The translations under genes were made by a program, and so were the position numbers. This document shows positions 27,893 to 36,808 of a DNA stretch of 64,000 nucleotides, piece after piece (positions within the stretch are counted from its first letter, which is position 1; each line of letters opens with the position of its first letter). Origin of the DNA: Saprospiraceae bacterium (GTDB lineage Bacteria > Bacteroidota > Bacteroidia > Chitinophagales > Saprospiraceae); contig JAEUUP010000062.1 in NCBI GenBank assembly GCA_016787525.1, forward strand, positions 44,110-108,109. The letters run 5' to 3'. The notes under the pieces were generated by a model that had not been told where the DNA came from, ran no database searches, and saw nothing but the letters and a program-made list of their open reading frames with translations.

Positions 27893-28095
27893 ACGGTTCA
27901 AAGGTGATTTGCCACGGTTCATTTTAAAACAACCACACTTCATAAGTTCAAATTTTTTACCCCTCAGTATGCGACCTAATTTTGAGGCATTAAACCAGTG
28001 AAAACAAAAAAATAATCATGATGCGGTTGCTTTATCATCAGTTATCAACCGCATCCTTTTCATCAAAAGCTTTTTTAAGAACAAAAAACCATAAA

Positions 28096-30198
28096 ATGAA
28101 ACAGATAGTCATTTACATTGTCGCCATCGTTATGAGCCTTTTCGTCCGTCAATTGACGGCACAAAACACCCCCCCTCAGTATTCAGAAAAAATCCCTGTC
28201 CATCTCAAACTCTTGACCCGCAACTACGGTAATAAAATCGTACTGCGCTGGGCGTTTTCAGAACCTGAAGCATGGCGTTGGGTCAACACACAAGGTTGGG
28301 TTTTGGAACGTTTTGAACTCGATGGTACCACCAACAAAGCGATTAGTGCTTCATTGAAGCCGTTGACTTCTACACCCATCAAACCATGGGCAAAAGAAGA
28401 ATGGCAAAGCCACTTGACGGCACGTGATTCTTTTGGTTTCATCGCCGCAGAATGTTTGTTGGGTGAGAGTAAGTTGCCTGCGGCAGGTATTGTGCGTCAG
28501 ATGGATTTGAAAGTAAAAGACGATGCCAATCGTTTTTCATTTGCAATGTTGGCAGCTGATTTGTCGGTGGTGGCAGCAGAGGGTTTGGGCTTGCGTTTTA
28601 CGGATTCAGATGTCAATCCCAATCGCAAATATGTGTATCGTTTGCACATTCCCAGTGAAGCCAACAGTCGTTTCAAATCAGATACAGCTTTGGCAATCAT
28701 CAACTCCAATCAAGTGTATGAGATGCCTACACCCGATGCACCAGAGGCTGTACCAGGCGATAGTCTCGTGAGTCTTAGTTGGTTCAAAGTCAAAGGATTT
28801 ACTGCTTATCATATCGAACGCTCGGCAGACGGTGGTAAAACATGGAAACAACTCAACCAAAAACCATTTCTAAATATGTCGAGCGAAGCTGTTGGTGACC
28901 CTGATAGGGTGTTTTTTACAGACCGCTTGGCGGCAAATTATGTCAAATTCCAATACCGCTTGCGAGGCATCACGCCATTTGCAGAGGTTACAGAAGCTTC
29001 GGCGGCAGTAGAAAGCCAAGGTATAGACCTCACGCCCACAGTTGAACCACGCATCCGTTTTGCCGAAAATACCAAAGGCACGACCATCGAATTGAAATGG
29101 GACTGTCCGATGGTAGCAGATTTGAGTGGCTTTATGGTTGCAAAATCAGGGTCGGTTGAAGGACCTTGGGTTGACTTGACAGACAAGCCGCTTGCCCCCT
29201 CAGTTCATGCCTTTACAGATACGAATGGTGACGAATTTGGGATCAATTTCTACCGAGTGTATTCGATTGACGACCACAACAATCGTCAAGGTTCTTACCC
29301 TGCTTATGTCCAAATGGTGAATCAAGCGCCACCCGCTGCACCCAATTGGAAAAACATAGAGTGCCGCATTGATACGACGGGCAAAGTAACCTTGACTTGG
29401 CTAGAAAATACAGAACCAGATTTATGGGGCTATCAAGTATATTACGCCAATCAAGCCGATCATGATTTTTTACCCATAACAGGCGAGATGCTGACCGATA
29501 CGACTTATTCCTACATGATTCCATTGAATAATTTGAGCGAAAAAATGTACTTCCGTGTCATGGCGGTGGATAAAAACTACGCTTTGAGTCCATCATCTGA
29601 AACACTCGAATTGCACAAACCCGATAAAATTGCGCCTGTGGCACCTGTTTTTCACGACTATTCGGTGACAGAAAAAGGCATTCACTTGAAATGGGCAAAA
29701 AGCTCAAGCGACGATGCTCAAACTCAAACTTTAATGCGTCGTACAGTCGGTCAAAAAGAGTGGGAAAAAATTGCCGATTTGCCTAAATTGACTGAGGGGT
29801 ATTTGGACGAAAAAGTAGAAAGCCAAACCGCTTACGAATACTGGATTTACTGCACCGACGATGCAGGCTTGCAATCACCTCGTTTGCGTACACTAATTGT
29901 TCAATCAATGTACATAGATGTGCGTTCAAAAATTGACAACCTGCAAGGCAAAGCAAAAGACTCAGGCATACAGTTGACTTGGCAATATACCCCAGCTGAT
30001 GCCATTTATAAGGTTTTCCGCATCACAGGAGAAGCACAACTGTCGCAAATTGGTAAGATTGAAAAAGGGCAACCCCTGGTTTTTGAAGATACTAAAGTGG
30101 AACGTGGCAAACAGTACCGTTACGCCATCAAAGCTTTTCACACCAATGGTCAAACTTCGCAATTGGCACAAAGTGAATGGGTGCGTATGATGCCATAA
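28096..30198 (+). CDS. Secreted fibronectin type III repeat protein
   Basis: Start at 28096 (MKQIVIYIVAIVMSLFVRQL, signal ending TAQ) rather than 28018, giving 700 residues. The N-terminal region (LKLLTRNYGNKIVLRWAFSE, WVNTQGWVLERFEL) and several later segments such as GDSLVSLSWFKVKGFTAYHI, KGTTIELKWDCPMVAD, KVTLTWLENTEPDLWGYQVY and SGIQLTWQYTP are Fn3 domains, about five to six in total. It is followed by an outer-membrane barrel gene. I recall Bacteroidota loci in which such an Fn3 protein accompanies a TANFOR-type giant protein, as at 44732; that link is inference. Oligomers are at 28172, 29196 and 29790. Confidence 0.75.
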   Translation: MKQIVIYIVAIVMSLFVRQLTAQNTPPQYSEKIPVHLKLLTRNYGNKIVLRWAFSEPEAWRWVNTQGWVLERFELDGTTNKAISASLKPLTSTPIKPWAKEEWQSHLTARDSFGFIAAECLLGESKLPAAGIVRQMDLKVKDDANRFSFAMLAADLSVVAAEGLGLRFTDSDVNPNRKYVYRLHIPSEANSRFKSDTALAIINSNQVYEMPTPDAPEAVPGDSLVSLSWFKVKGFTAYHIERSADGGKTWKQLNQKPFLNMSSEAVGDPDRVFFTDRLAANYVKFQYRLRGITPFAEVTEASAAVESQGIDLTPTVEPRIRFAENTKGTTIELKWDCPMVADLSGFMVAKSGSVEGPWVDLTDKPLAPSVHAFTDTNGDEFGINFYRVYSIDDHNNRQGSYPAYVQMVNQAPPAAPNWKNIECRIDTTGKVTLTWLENTEPDLWGYQVYYANQADHDFLPITGEMLTDTTYSYMIPLNNLSEKMYFRVMAVDKNYALSPSSETLELHKPDKIAPVAPVFHDYSVTEKGIHLKWAKSSSDDAQTQTLMRRTVGQKEWEKIADLPKLTEGYLDEKVESQTAYEYWIYCTDDAGLQSPRLRTLIVQSMYIDVRSKIDNLQGKAKDSGIQLTWQYTPADAIYKVFRITGEAQLSQIGKIEKGQPLVFEDTKVERGKQYRYAIKAFHTNGQTSQLAQSEWVRMMP

Positions 30199-30306
30199 GA
30201 TTGTAAATCTGGGTTATTTAGCCATATTCAGTTGCGCCAAACCTTCATTCACATAACTTTTAATCCTTGTTCATTATTCCTCATTCACGTATCAATTATA
30301 AACCAA

Positions 30307-32001
30307 ATGAAAAAACTTTTTTTCTTCACAGCTTTTATGCTGTGGATAACCCCCTCAGTATTTGCGCAAAATCTTGAGGGTCTAAAAAATCAAAAACCAC
30401 TACGTTTTTCATCAGGCTTGTCGCTATCGAGTTCATTTTATGATGCACAAGGCATCGAAGCACGCCGTGCGCCTTTTGCTTGGACACTAACAGGCAGCCC
30501 TACTTTGGAAGTTTATGGCATCAAAGTGCCGTTTTCGTTTGCTTTGTCAAATCAAAACCGCAGTTTTCAGCAACCATTCAACCGCATTGGATTGACCCCT
30601 CAGTATAAATGGGTAAAAGTTCATGCAGGGTATTCGTCAGCGCGTTTTTCGCAATACACTTTAGCTGGGCGACAATTTTTAGGCGGTGGCATCGAGCTCA
30701 CTCCTGGTAAATGGCGATTAGGTTATGTGCAAGGACGTTTTCAAAAAGCCGTTGGCTACGATAGTTTGGCAATTGCCAACCCCAACCAATTCCCGTCGAA
30801 TGTACCAGTGCCAGCTTTTTCGCGCTACGGCTATGCTGCGAAATTGGGCTTTGGTACACAAAAATCATTCATTGACCTCAGCTATTTGAAAGCCGCAGAC
30901 CGTGAAAGTTCCATCCAATTGCCGCAATTAGTGGCTAAAACCTTACGCCCTGCCGAAAATGCGGTGTTGGGTATCAATACACAGGTGGCTTTTTTGAAAA
31001 AGTTTACATGGTCAGCTGACTTAGGTTTGAGTGCCTATACACGCGATATAAGCTCTGATACTGTCGTTTTGCCCGAAAAATTTAGTTTTCTGGGACAAAT
31101 TTTGTTGCCCAAACGCAGCACACAAGTGCAAACAGCAGGCGAAACGAGTCTCGGTTATCGCGACAGGCATGTGGGGTTGCGTGTGTTGTATCGGCGTATT
31201 GACCCCGATTTTAGAAGTATGGGTGCCTTCTTTTTTCAGACAGATATGGAACAATGGTTGATTGCACCTTCATTCAATCTTTTAAAAAATAGAATTCAAA
31301 TAAACGGCTCTTATGGTTGGCAACGCAATAATATTAGTCAGACGCGAAGCCGTACGACCAATCGTACTATTGGCTCTGCATCGTTGGCACTGAGGGGAGG
31401 TAAACACTTCAATTTGCAGGCTAATTACAGCAATTTTGGCATGACTATGCAGCCGCGTGCTCAATTAAATCCCATCAATGCGGTGGATACATTCCGAGCA
31501 GTGCAAGTGAGTCAGTCTATAAGCCTCACACCTGCATGGCATTTCAATAGTAAATTGCGTCAGCAAAATTTTGGTATGACCATGAATTACAGCCTACTCG
31601 ATGACCTCAATCCATACTCTGCTTACAAAGCGTCTATGAAAACAATCGTGAGCAATGTCTATTATTCGACCCATTTCCCGCAGCGTAAAATGGGTTTTAA
31701 TACGAGTGTCACATATCAAAGTTCTGCTAATAGTTTGGCCACCATTCAAAACATAGGCTTCCATGGCGGTTTTCAAAAAACATTGGCAAAAGACAAATTG
31801 GTCACAAGTCTGAACACAGGTTTTTTCAAAAACAGTAGCGGCGAGACGACGAGTCATACATTTCAAATTGGTGGTAACATGAGTTATCGCATCTCCAAAA
31901 AAAGTGCATTTTTCTTCAATACCCAGTGGCAAAAAACGACAACCGAAGGCAAAACATTCGGCGAGTGGTTCGGCAATTCGGGTATCAGTTTAAGTTTCTA
32001 G
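30307..32001 (+). CDS. Outer-membrane beta-barrel protein of unknown function
   Basis: Start at 30307 (MKKLFFFTAFMLWITPSVFA, signal ending FAQ), 564 residues. The mature protein is a succession of amphipathic strands with alternating aromatic residues (RFSSGLSLSSSFYDAQG, LEVYGIKVPFSFALSNQNRS, WKVRLGYVQGRFQ-like repeats) and ends FGEWFGNSGISLSF, a terminal-Phe barrel signature. It follows the Fn3 protein by 108 bases and probably belongs to the same surface system. The oligomer at 30351 lies within the signal-peptide codons (TPSVFAQ). No family name is recognised. Confidence 0.7.
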   Translation: MKKLFFFTAFMLWITPSVFAQNLEGLKNQKPLRFSSGLSLSSSFYDAQGIEARRAPFAWTLTGSPTLEVYGIKVPFSFALSNQNRSFQQPFNRIGLTPQYKWVKVHAGYSSARFSQYTLAGRQFLGGGIELTPGKWRLGYVQGRFQKAVGYDSLAIANPNQFPSNVPVPAFSRYGYAAKLGFGTQKSFIDLSYLKAADRESSIQLPQLVAKTLRPAENAVLGINTQVAFLKKFTWSADLGLSAYTRDISSDTVVLPEKFSFLGQILLPKRSTQVQTAGETSLGYRDRHVGLRVLYRRIDPDFRSMGAFFFQTDMEQWLIAPSFNLLKNRIQINGSYGWQRNNISQTRSRTTNRTIGSASLALRGGKHFNLQANYSNFGMTMQPRAQLNPINAVDTFRAVQVSQSISLTPAWHFNSKLRQQNFGMTMNYSLLDDLNPYSAYKASMKTIVSNVYYSTHFPQRKMGFNTSVTYQSSANSLATIQNIGFHGGFQKTLAKDKLVTSLNTGFFKNSSGETTSHTFQIGGNMSYRISKKSAFFFNTQWQKTTTEGKTFGEWFGNSGISLSF

Positions 32002-32050
32002 TATCATATGTAGTCTGTTATGTAGCAGAGATGGATTGAAAATAGATAGG

Positions 32051-32090
32051 AACTGCCTTGATAGGACGCTAAATCCTGCACAAGGCAGTT
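32051..32090. terminator. Bidirectional hairpin between convergent barrel and photolyase genes
   Basis: AACTGCCTTG (32051-32060) pairs with CAAGGCAGTT (32081-32090), with an inner AGGA/TCCT stem. It stands between convergent genes but no long T-run is present. Confidence 0.5.
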
Positions 32091-32171
32091 TCGAGAAAAC
32101 TCAAATATTAAATAGTCGCAATAAAACCCTTCCTTTGTAGCGTTCTTAAAACGATAGAAGTATTCATAGAT

Positions 32172-33722
32172 TTATAATGTCTCCACATTTTTTTTATAAA
32201 AATCGGCTTGTAACAATATCCTCTCTAGTTCTTCTGTGGGCATTTTGTTCAATAGTGGATACATCATGCCGATGCGTGGATTTTTGGACAATTTATCGCG
32301 GTGGCGGTCGTAAAAATCCCAATAAAGGCTGTTGAATGGGCAGGCTTTATGTCCATAGCGCAGTGACTTATCGTAGGCACAATTTTGACAATAATCGCTC
32401 ATTTTATCTACATAATTCGCTGACCCTGCGTAGGGTTTTGTGCCAACGATGCCACCATCGGCGTACTGACTCATGCCTCGTGTGTTGGTGATTTCAACCC
32501 ATTCCAACGCGTCCATATAAATGCCCAAATACCATGCGTCCACTTGGTCGGGATGAACGCCTAACAATAGGGAAAATGCGCCTGTCACCATCAGGCGTTG
32601 TATGTGATGTGCATAGGCTTTATCGAGTGATTGACCGATGGCGTGTTTTAAACAATTCATTTGGGTATCGCCTGTCCAAAACCACGAGGGTAAATCGGCT
32701 TGATGATTGAAAAAATTGAGGTTTGCGTAGTCGGGCATTTGCGCCCAATACACGCCACGCATATATTCTCGCCATCCTATCACTTGTCGTACGAAGCCTT
32801 CAATTTGAGCGATATGGATTGTTTTTTGATGATTTTGCCAGTAATGAATACATTTTTCGACGACCTCTAAGGGCGAAATGAGTTTTATATTCATTGCAAA
32901 ACTCAGCTTAGAATGAAAAAGTAAAGTGTCTCTTTGGGTCATGGCATCTTGATACGTCCCAAAATGCGCCAAGCGTATTTTTACAAAATGATCGAGCAGT
33001 TGTAGGGCTTCGTCTCTCGTTACGCACCAACTGAAATGTTCTTTTTCGATTCTACCGATGGTTGTTACCTGCATTTTTTCCAGCACATCCACCAAATCAG
33101 ATACATTTCGGTAGAAATACTGAGGGGGTGGCACGACGATATTTTTAGGCAATTTTTGACGGTTTTCGGCATCAAAATTCCACCGATTACTGAGGGGGGT
33201 AATGCCGTCGGCTTCCATCAAAATATTGTATTTCACACGCATCTTTCGGTAAAAAGTCTCCATCAAATAGGTCTTTTTACCTTCAAAAATATGGGCTAAT
33301 TCGTCGCGTGTGCTTAGGAAATGCTCGGTGTCAAACACTCGTGTGGTGATGCCATGTTGCGACTCAAGATTTTGGGCTATATTTTTCAATAAAACATCAA
33401 CGCGATATTCGTCAGGCAATTGATACTCAAATTCAGAAATGCTGTGTTTTTGGATGATGCTCAAAATATTTTGCTCAAAACGTTGGGTGTTGTCCGCATC
33501 GTCCAAAGCAAAATATTTGACGTTAAAATTTTGATGTTCAAGTGTTTGTGCAAAATGACGCATGGCTAGAAAAAAGCCCACAATCTTCTGAATGTGGTGT
33601 CGGACATACGCCGTTTCGGGCAGTATTTCCATCAACACATACAAAGTATTTGACTCTTTTTCTTTAAACCACGAATGGTGAATATTGAGTTGGTCGCCTA
33701 AAATAAGACGCAGTTTTTTCAT
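32172..33722 (-). CDS. Fe-S cluster photolyase/cryptochrome (FeS-BCP, (6-4) photolyase-like)
   Basis: 516 residues, the usual length. The N-terminus MKKLRLILGDQLNIHHSWF is diagnostic of the photolyase-related family (PhrB/CryB). The C-terminal domain has RQVIGWREYMRGVYW, MVTGAFSLLLGVHPDQV, DALEWVEITNTRGMSQYADG and the cysteines for a 4Fe-4S cluster (MNCLKHA, YCQNCAY, KACPF). It binds FAD and, in characterised relatives, a lumazine antenna, and repairs (6-4) UV photoproducts in DNA. It is 3 bases downstream of the flavin reductase gene and probably co-transcribed. Oligomers are at 33118 and 33188. Confidence 0.92.
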   Translation of the reverse strand: MKKLRLILGDQLNIHHSWFKEKESNTLYVLMEILPETAYVRHHIQKIVGFFLAMRHFAQTLEHQNFNVKYFALDDADNTQRFEQNILSIIQKHSISEFEYQLPDEYRVDVLLKNIAQNLESQHGITTRVFDTEHFLSTRDELAHIFEGKKTYLMETFYRKMRVKYNILMEADGITPLSNRWNFDAENRQKLPKNIVVPPPQYFYRNVSDLVDVLEKMQVTTIGRIEKEHFSWCVTRDEALQLLDHFVKIRLAHFGTYQDAMTQRDTLLFHSKLSFAMNIKLISPLEVVEKCIHYWQNHQKTIHIAQIEGFVRQVIGWREYMRGVYWAQMPDYANLNFFNHQADLPSWFWTGDTQMNCLKHAIGQSLDKAYAHHIQRLMVTGAFSLLLGVHPDQVDAWYLGIYMDALEWVEITNTRGMSQYADGGIVGTKPYAGSANYVDKMSDYCQNCAYDKSLRYGHKACPFNSLYWDFYDRHRDKLSKNPRIGMMYPLLNKMPTEELERILLQADFYKKNVETL

Positions 33723-33725
33723 ATT

Positions 33726-34358
33726 CTAATCCTTTTTAGCGCGTGCATAAGGCAATCTAAGCACTTTTTGCGTGCTGTGATAGGTGTCCAACCCGCTAAC
33801 AGCAACCGTTTGAGCGAGATTCAAATCCACATTGCCACGTTCGTCCAAACAGTTTTCGGGCAATATCAACTCCAGAACTTTTCCGATAATCATAATGGTC
33901 TGATTGGCTTTTATGACATATTCTTCCACGTATTCCAAACCCATTTTGATGCTGCTTTCTAACACATAAGGCACATTTTTTAAGCCCAAATACTGAGGGG
34001 TCAATCCAACAGCTTCAAATTCGGAAATACCGTCGGGATAACTCGCCGATGTCTGGTGCGCTTTTTCAATCATCGCCAAATTGATATGATTGAGGGTGAA
34101 AAAGCCCGTATTTTTGATATTGTCGTAGGTGTGGCGTGAGGTTTTGCCATCTGGCACAATCGGGCGTGTGACGATGCCAATCAGCGGTGGCTCAGAGCCA
34201 AGGTGAACAGCGGAGGAAAAAATCGCCAGATTTGTTACGCCATTTTGGTTTTGTGTGCCAATCAAGTTGCCACTTTTGAAGCCTGTGAGGCTATTGATGA
34301 GCGTCAGACGTGCAATACGCTCCATTTTATGAATATCATGGTGTGATAAGATTCGCAT
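33726..34358 (-). CDS. Flavin reductase family (FMN-binding split-barrel) protein
   Basis: 210 residues. The split-barrel flavin reductase core is visible: LINSLTGFKSGNLIGTQNQN, GVTNLAIFSSAVHLGSEPPL, GIVTRP, then TSRHTYDNIKNTGFFTLNHI. Members bind FMN and reduce flavin with NAD(P)H or act as flavoredoxins. Tight coupling to the photolyase gene suggests that it supports flavin reduction for that enzyme, which is inferred. The oligomer at 33991 encodes TPQYLG. Confidence 0.85.
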   Translation of the reverse strand: MRILSHHDIHKMERIARLTLINSLTGFKSGNLIGTQNQNGVTNLAIFSSAVHLGSEPPLIGIVTRPIVPDGKTSRHTYDNIKNTGFFTLNHINLAMIEKAHQTSASYPDGISEFEAVGLTPQYLGLKNVPYVLESSIKMGLEYVEEYVIKANQTIMIIGKVLELILPENCLDERGNVDLNLAQTVAVSGLDTYHSTQKVLRLPYARAKKD

Positions 34359-34532
34359 GGATTCTGTAACACGCTACGCGGAATATTGTTTTGCAATCAT
34401 CAGAATCATGTCAGAAAGTTCTTTTATAAGTTATTCGCCAATTTGGTTTCAAAATTGCATGACAAATAACAGTGCAGTTACTAAGGTATTTTGAATAAGA
34501 AGTATTCACAATTAAATTTAGATGTATAAAAA

Positions 34533-34942
34533 ATGGCGATGAAAAACTATTTAGTCTTGATTTTCAGCATTGTGCAACTAATCATAGGCGCACAGAACAC
34601 CACCGTAGATGTCAAAATCACCACATTGGAAGGTGATATTTTGGCAGGAAAACTAAAAAACTATCCAACAAGTGGTTGGGAGTAAGAACCGAAAGACATT
34701 GTTTTTCTGTCGGCGAATGGCAAAGAAACAATATTTACACCCAAAGATATTCGCCGTTTTGACATCGTGCCATCGCACAGATTGTATCAAGCTGCCTCGG
34801 TTGAGATAAACAACGAGCCGATTGATGACAGCAAATTGAGAAAAGTTTTCTCACCGAATGATATAGACAATTCACATTGGACAAAGCGGATTTGTTTCTC
34901 TCGGTATTAGCTGAAGGCGAAATCAAAATCCGATACCTGTAC
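34533..34942 (+). pseudogene. Truncated paralogue of the secreted barrel protein at 36809
   Basis: MKNYLVLIFSIVQLIIGAQ, NTTVDVKITTLEGDILAGK and LKNYPTSGWE match the start of the gene at 36809. An in-frame TAA at 34683 interrupts it. The frame continues (EPKDIVFLSANGKETIFTPK ... NNEPIDDSKLRK) to a one-base frameshift near 34870 and then reads [18 protein letters not shown]. Homology ends at about 34942, exactly where a DUF2200 remnant starts. The barrel half is missing. Confidence 0.85.
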
Positions 34943-35298
34943 ATGAATACACAGAATCAGCGTATTGCCACGATGACTTTTAGTTCAGTTTATCCGCACT
35001 ATGTGGCTAAATTGGAGAAAAAAGGCAGAACCACAGAAGAGTTGCACTAAGTCATTGAATGGTTGACGGGTTACGATACGCCTAAATTGAAGGCATTGAT
35101 AGAAGAAAAAGCCCTTTTGATAGGTTTTTCCAAGAGGCGATGCTCAATGACCAAGCGCACCGCATCACAGGTGTCATCTGCGGCTATCGCATAGAAAACA
35201 TCGAAGACCCTCTGACACGACAAGTGCGGTATTTGGATAAATTGGTGGATGAGTTGGCAAAAGGGTGGAAGATGGAGAAGATTTTACGCGGCTCATAG
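34943..35298 (+). pseudogene. DUF2200 protein gene, broken by a stop and a frameshift
   Basis: [35 protein letters not shown], stop (35048), VIEWLTGYDTPKLKALIEEK, a frameshift near 35110, then FFQEAMLNDQAHRITGVICG, YRIENIEDPLTRQVRYLDKL and VDELAKGWKMEKILRG. This order of motifs is that of the small DUF2200 family. Its function is unknown. It abuts the truncated paralogue on its left without a spacer, which suggests a deletion or recombination junction. Confidence 0.8.
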
Positions 35299-35435
35299 AC
35301 CCTATTCGGTTTTATCGGAGGCTTGAAAAGCCGTTTTAGTAGGCGTTTTTTAATTGTTGTATATTGTGGTACAATTCTTGTGAAATTAGGAAATTGTATC
35401 ATAAAGTATATTACAAAAATTAAAAGACCTTTAAA

Positions 35436-36725
35436 ATGCTCAAACTAAAGACCTTTAAAATAGTTGCTATTTTTGTTCTGTTGAACCTCATCAATCACCT
35501 TTTCGCTCAAACGCCCAACTTACAGAAAGGTTATTATATCACACAGACAAACGATTCGGTTATGGGCTATTTCAATATAGAAAAAATTAAGAGTAACCGC
35601 ATCAACTTCTACCGCACCTCTGATAAACAGGACAAAGAAGTGCTAACGCCTTGGCAAGTTAAGAAAATCATCACGCAGGACTCAACAACCATCTACGCTC
35701 AAGATGTGTTCACAAAAGATTCGACTGAAAGGATTTTTCTGTACAGTTTGATATTGGGCGAAGCGAGCCTGTTCGTCGGAAGGCTTTCTTCATCGGAAAG
35801 AGAGATATTTTATTTGCGCAGTGCCTCCCACAAAAATGAGATAAAACGAATAAACGAAGCCAATCCAGGGGCTTTGTTCGCTGCATTGTATCCCAAGTGC
35901 GCCAAAGACTTGTCAAACAGCATACGCTACAATTTGGATAACCTAACAAAAAACGTCATTCAATTGAATCAATGTTTGAATCCACGGAAAGAAGTGCTGA
36001 AAAATAAAGACTTGAGTAAAATTTTCATGAGTTTCGGCGTAAGGCTCGCAACGGCGAACAATACACCTTCAATAAAACTTTGGTGGAATACATTGACACC
36101 ACACACCTATCAAAACTTGGGTATAGGTATAGATGCCAGCCTTCATTTTACAAAAAATCTGTCCTTGGATTTTGGTTTGTTGGTATCTCGCCGAAAAATA
36201 TTGGTGGATTCGTTTGGTCTCATCACAAATCTTGTCTATTATCGTGACCAAAAACCGCTTTATTCTTATAGATTATACTACCATTCTCCCATTGATGCGC
36301 GTTTTATGACATGGGAATTGCCTTGGCATCTGAATTATCACTTCAACAAAGTGCATCAAAAATGGAAACCTTATATTTCGGCAGGTTTTTCTGTTTTGTA
36401 TTCGACCAATTTTAAAGTAAGAAAAGATTTGGGTTTACCACAAAAGGTGGAATACAGTTCATCAACGCCTTCGCCTTCATCATTGGGCTTAGAATTTCCT
36501 TCCTTTAAGTCTATGCCACTAAAGGTGTTTGGGAGAGACCACTATTCGTTCTCCGCGTCTGTGGGTACATTTTACAAAATTACAGAACATACTTACGTGA
36601 ATATGGGTATGAAATACGCCTACGATACTCAATATTTCGAATCAACAAATGGTGCTATTCAGACCAAAGTTAATAGATGGGAGTTCTTTTTAGCCTACAT
36701 GTTCGATAAGCAAAGAAAACCATAA
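35436..36725 (+). CDS. Secreted protein with N-terminal regulatory-like domain and C-terminal outer-membrane barrel
   Basis: 429 residues, signal ending LFAQ. The N-terminal 170 residues (QKGYYITQTNDSVMGYFNIE, ILTPWQVKKIITQDS-like strands, AALYPKCAKDL) resemble in plan the N-terminus of the gene at 36809: a short element on substrate or no-substrate statements of the type NDSVxG, then a segment ending in Tyr/Lys/Cys. The C-terminal half is a barrel (KNLSLDFGLLVSRRKILVDS, WKPYISAGFSVLYSTNFKVR, YVNMGMKYAYDTQYF). The function is unknown. A 15-base direct repeat (AAAGACCTTTAAAAT, 35423 and 35447) straddles the start codon. Confidence 0.6.
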   Translation: MLKLKTFKIVAIFVLLNLINHLFAQTPNLQKGYYITQTNDSVMGYFNIEKIKSNRINFYRTSDKQDKEVLTPWQVKKIITQDSTTIYAQDVFTKDSTERIFLYSLILGEASLFVGRLSSSEREIFYLRSASHKNEIKRINEANPGALFAALYPKCAKDLSNSIRYNLDNLTKNVIQLNQCLNPRKEVLKNKDLSKIFMSFGVRLATANNTPSIKLWWNTLTPHTYQNLGIGIDASLHFTKNLSLDFGLLVSRRKILVDSFGLITNLVYYRDQKPLYSYRLYYHSPIDARFMTWELPWHLNYHFNKVHQKWKPYISAGFSVLYSTNFKVRKDLGLPQKVEYSSSTPSPSSLGLEFPSFKSMPLKVFGRDHYSFSASVGTFYKITEHTYVNMGMKYAYDTQYFESTNGAIQTKVNRWEFFLAYMFDKQRKP

Positions 36726-36771
36726 TATCGTAAATGGCTTCCAAAACACACAAGGTACACAACTAAACACC

Positions 36772-36787
36772 CCCTCAGTATAGAGGG
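36772..36787 (+). repeat. Oligomer hairpin CCCTCagtataGAGGG in a leader
   Basis: The oligomer at 36771 is followed by its partial complement, giving a 5-bp stem 22 bases before the ATG at 36809. Compare the stronger version at 58340. Confidence 0.5.
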
Positions 36788-36808
36788 ATAAATTGTATAA
36801 ATACGCTT

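Noticed and set aside
35423..35461. Direct repeat AAAGACCTTTAAAAT across a start codon, as a regulatory duplication
   Set aside because: One copy is coding (LKTFKI) and the A/T-rich word may repeat by chance; too weak to claim a function.
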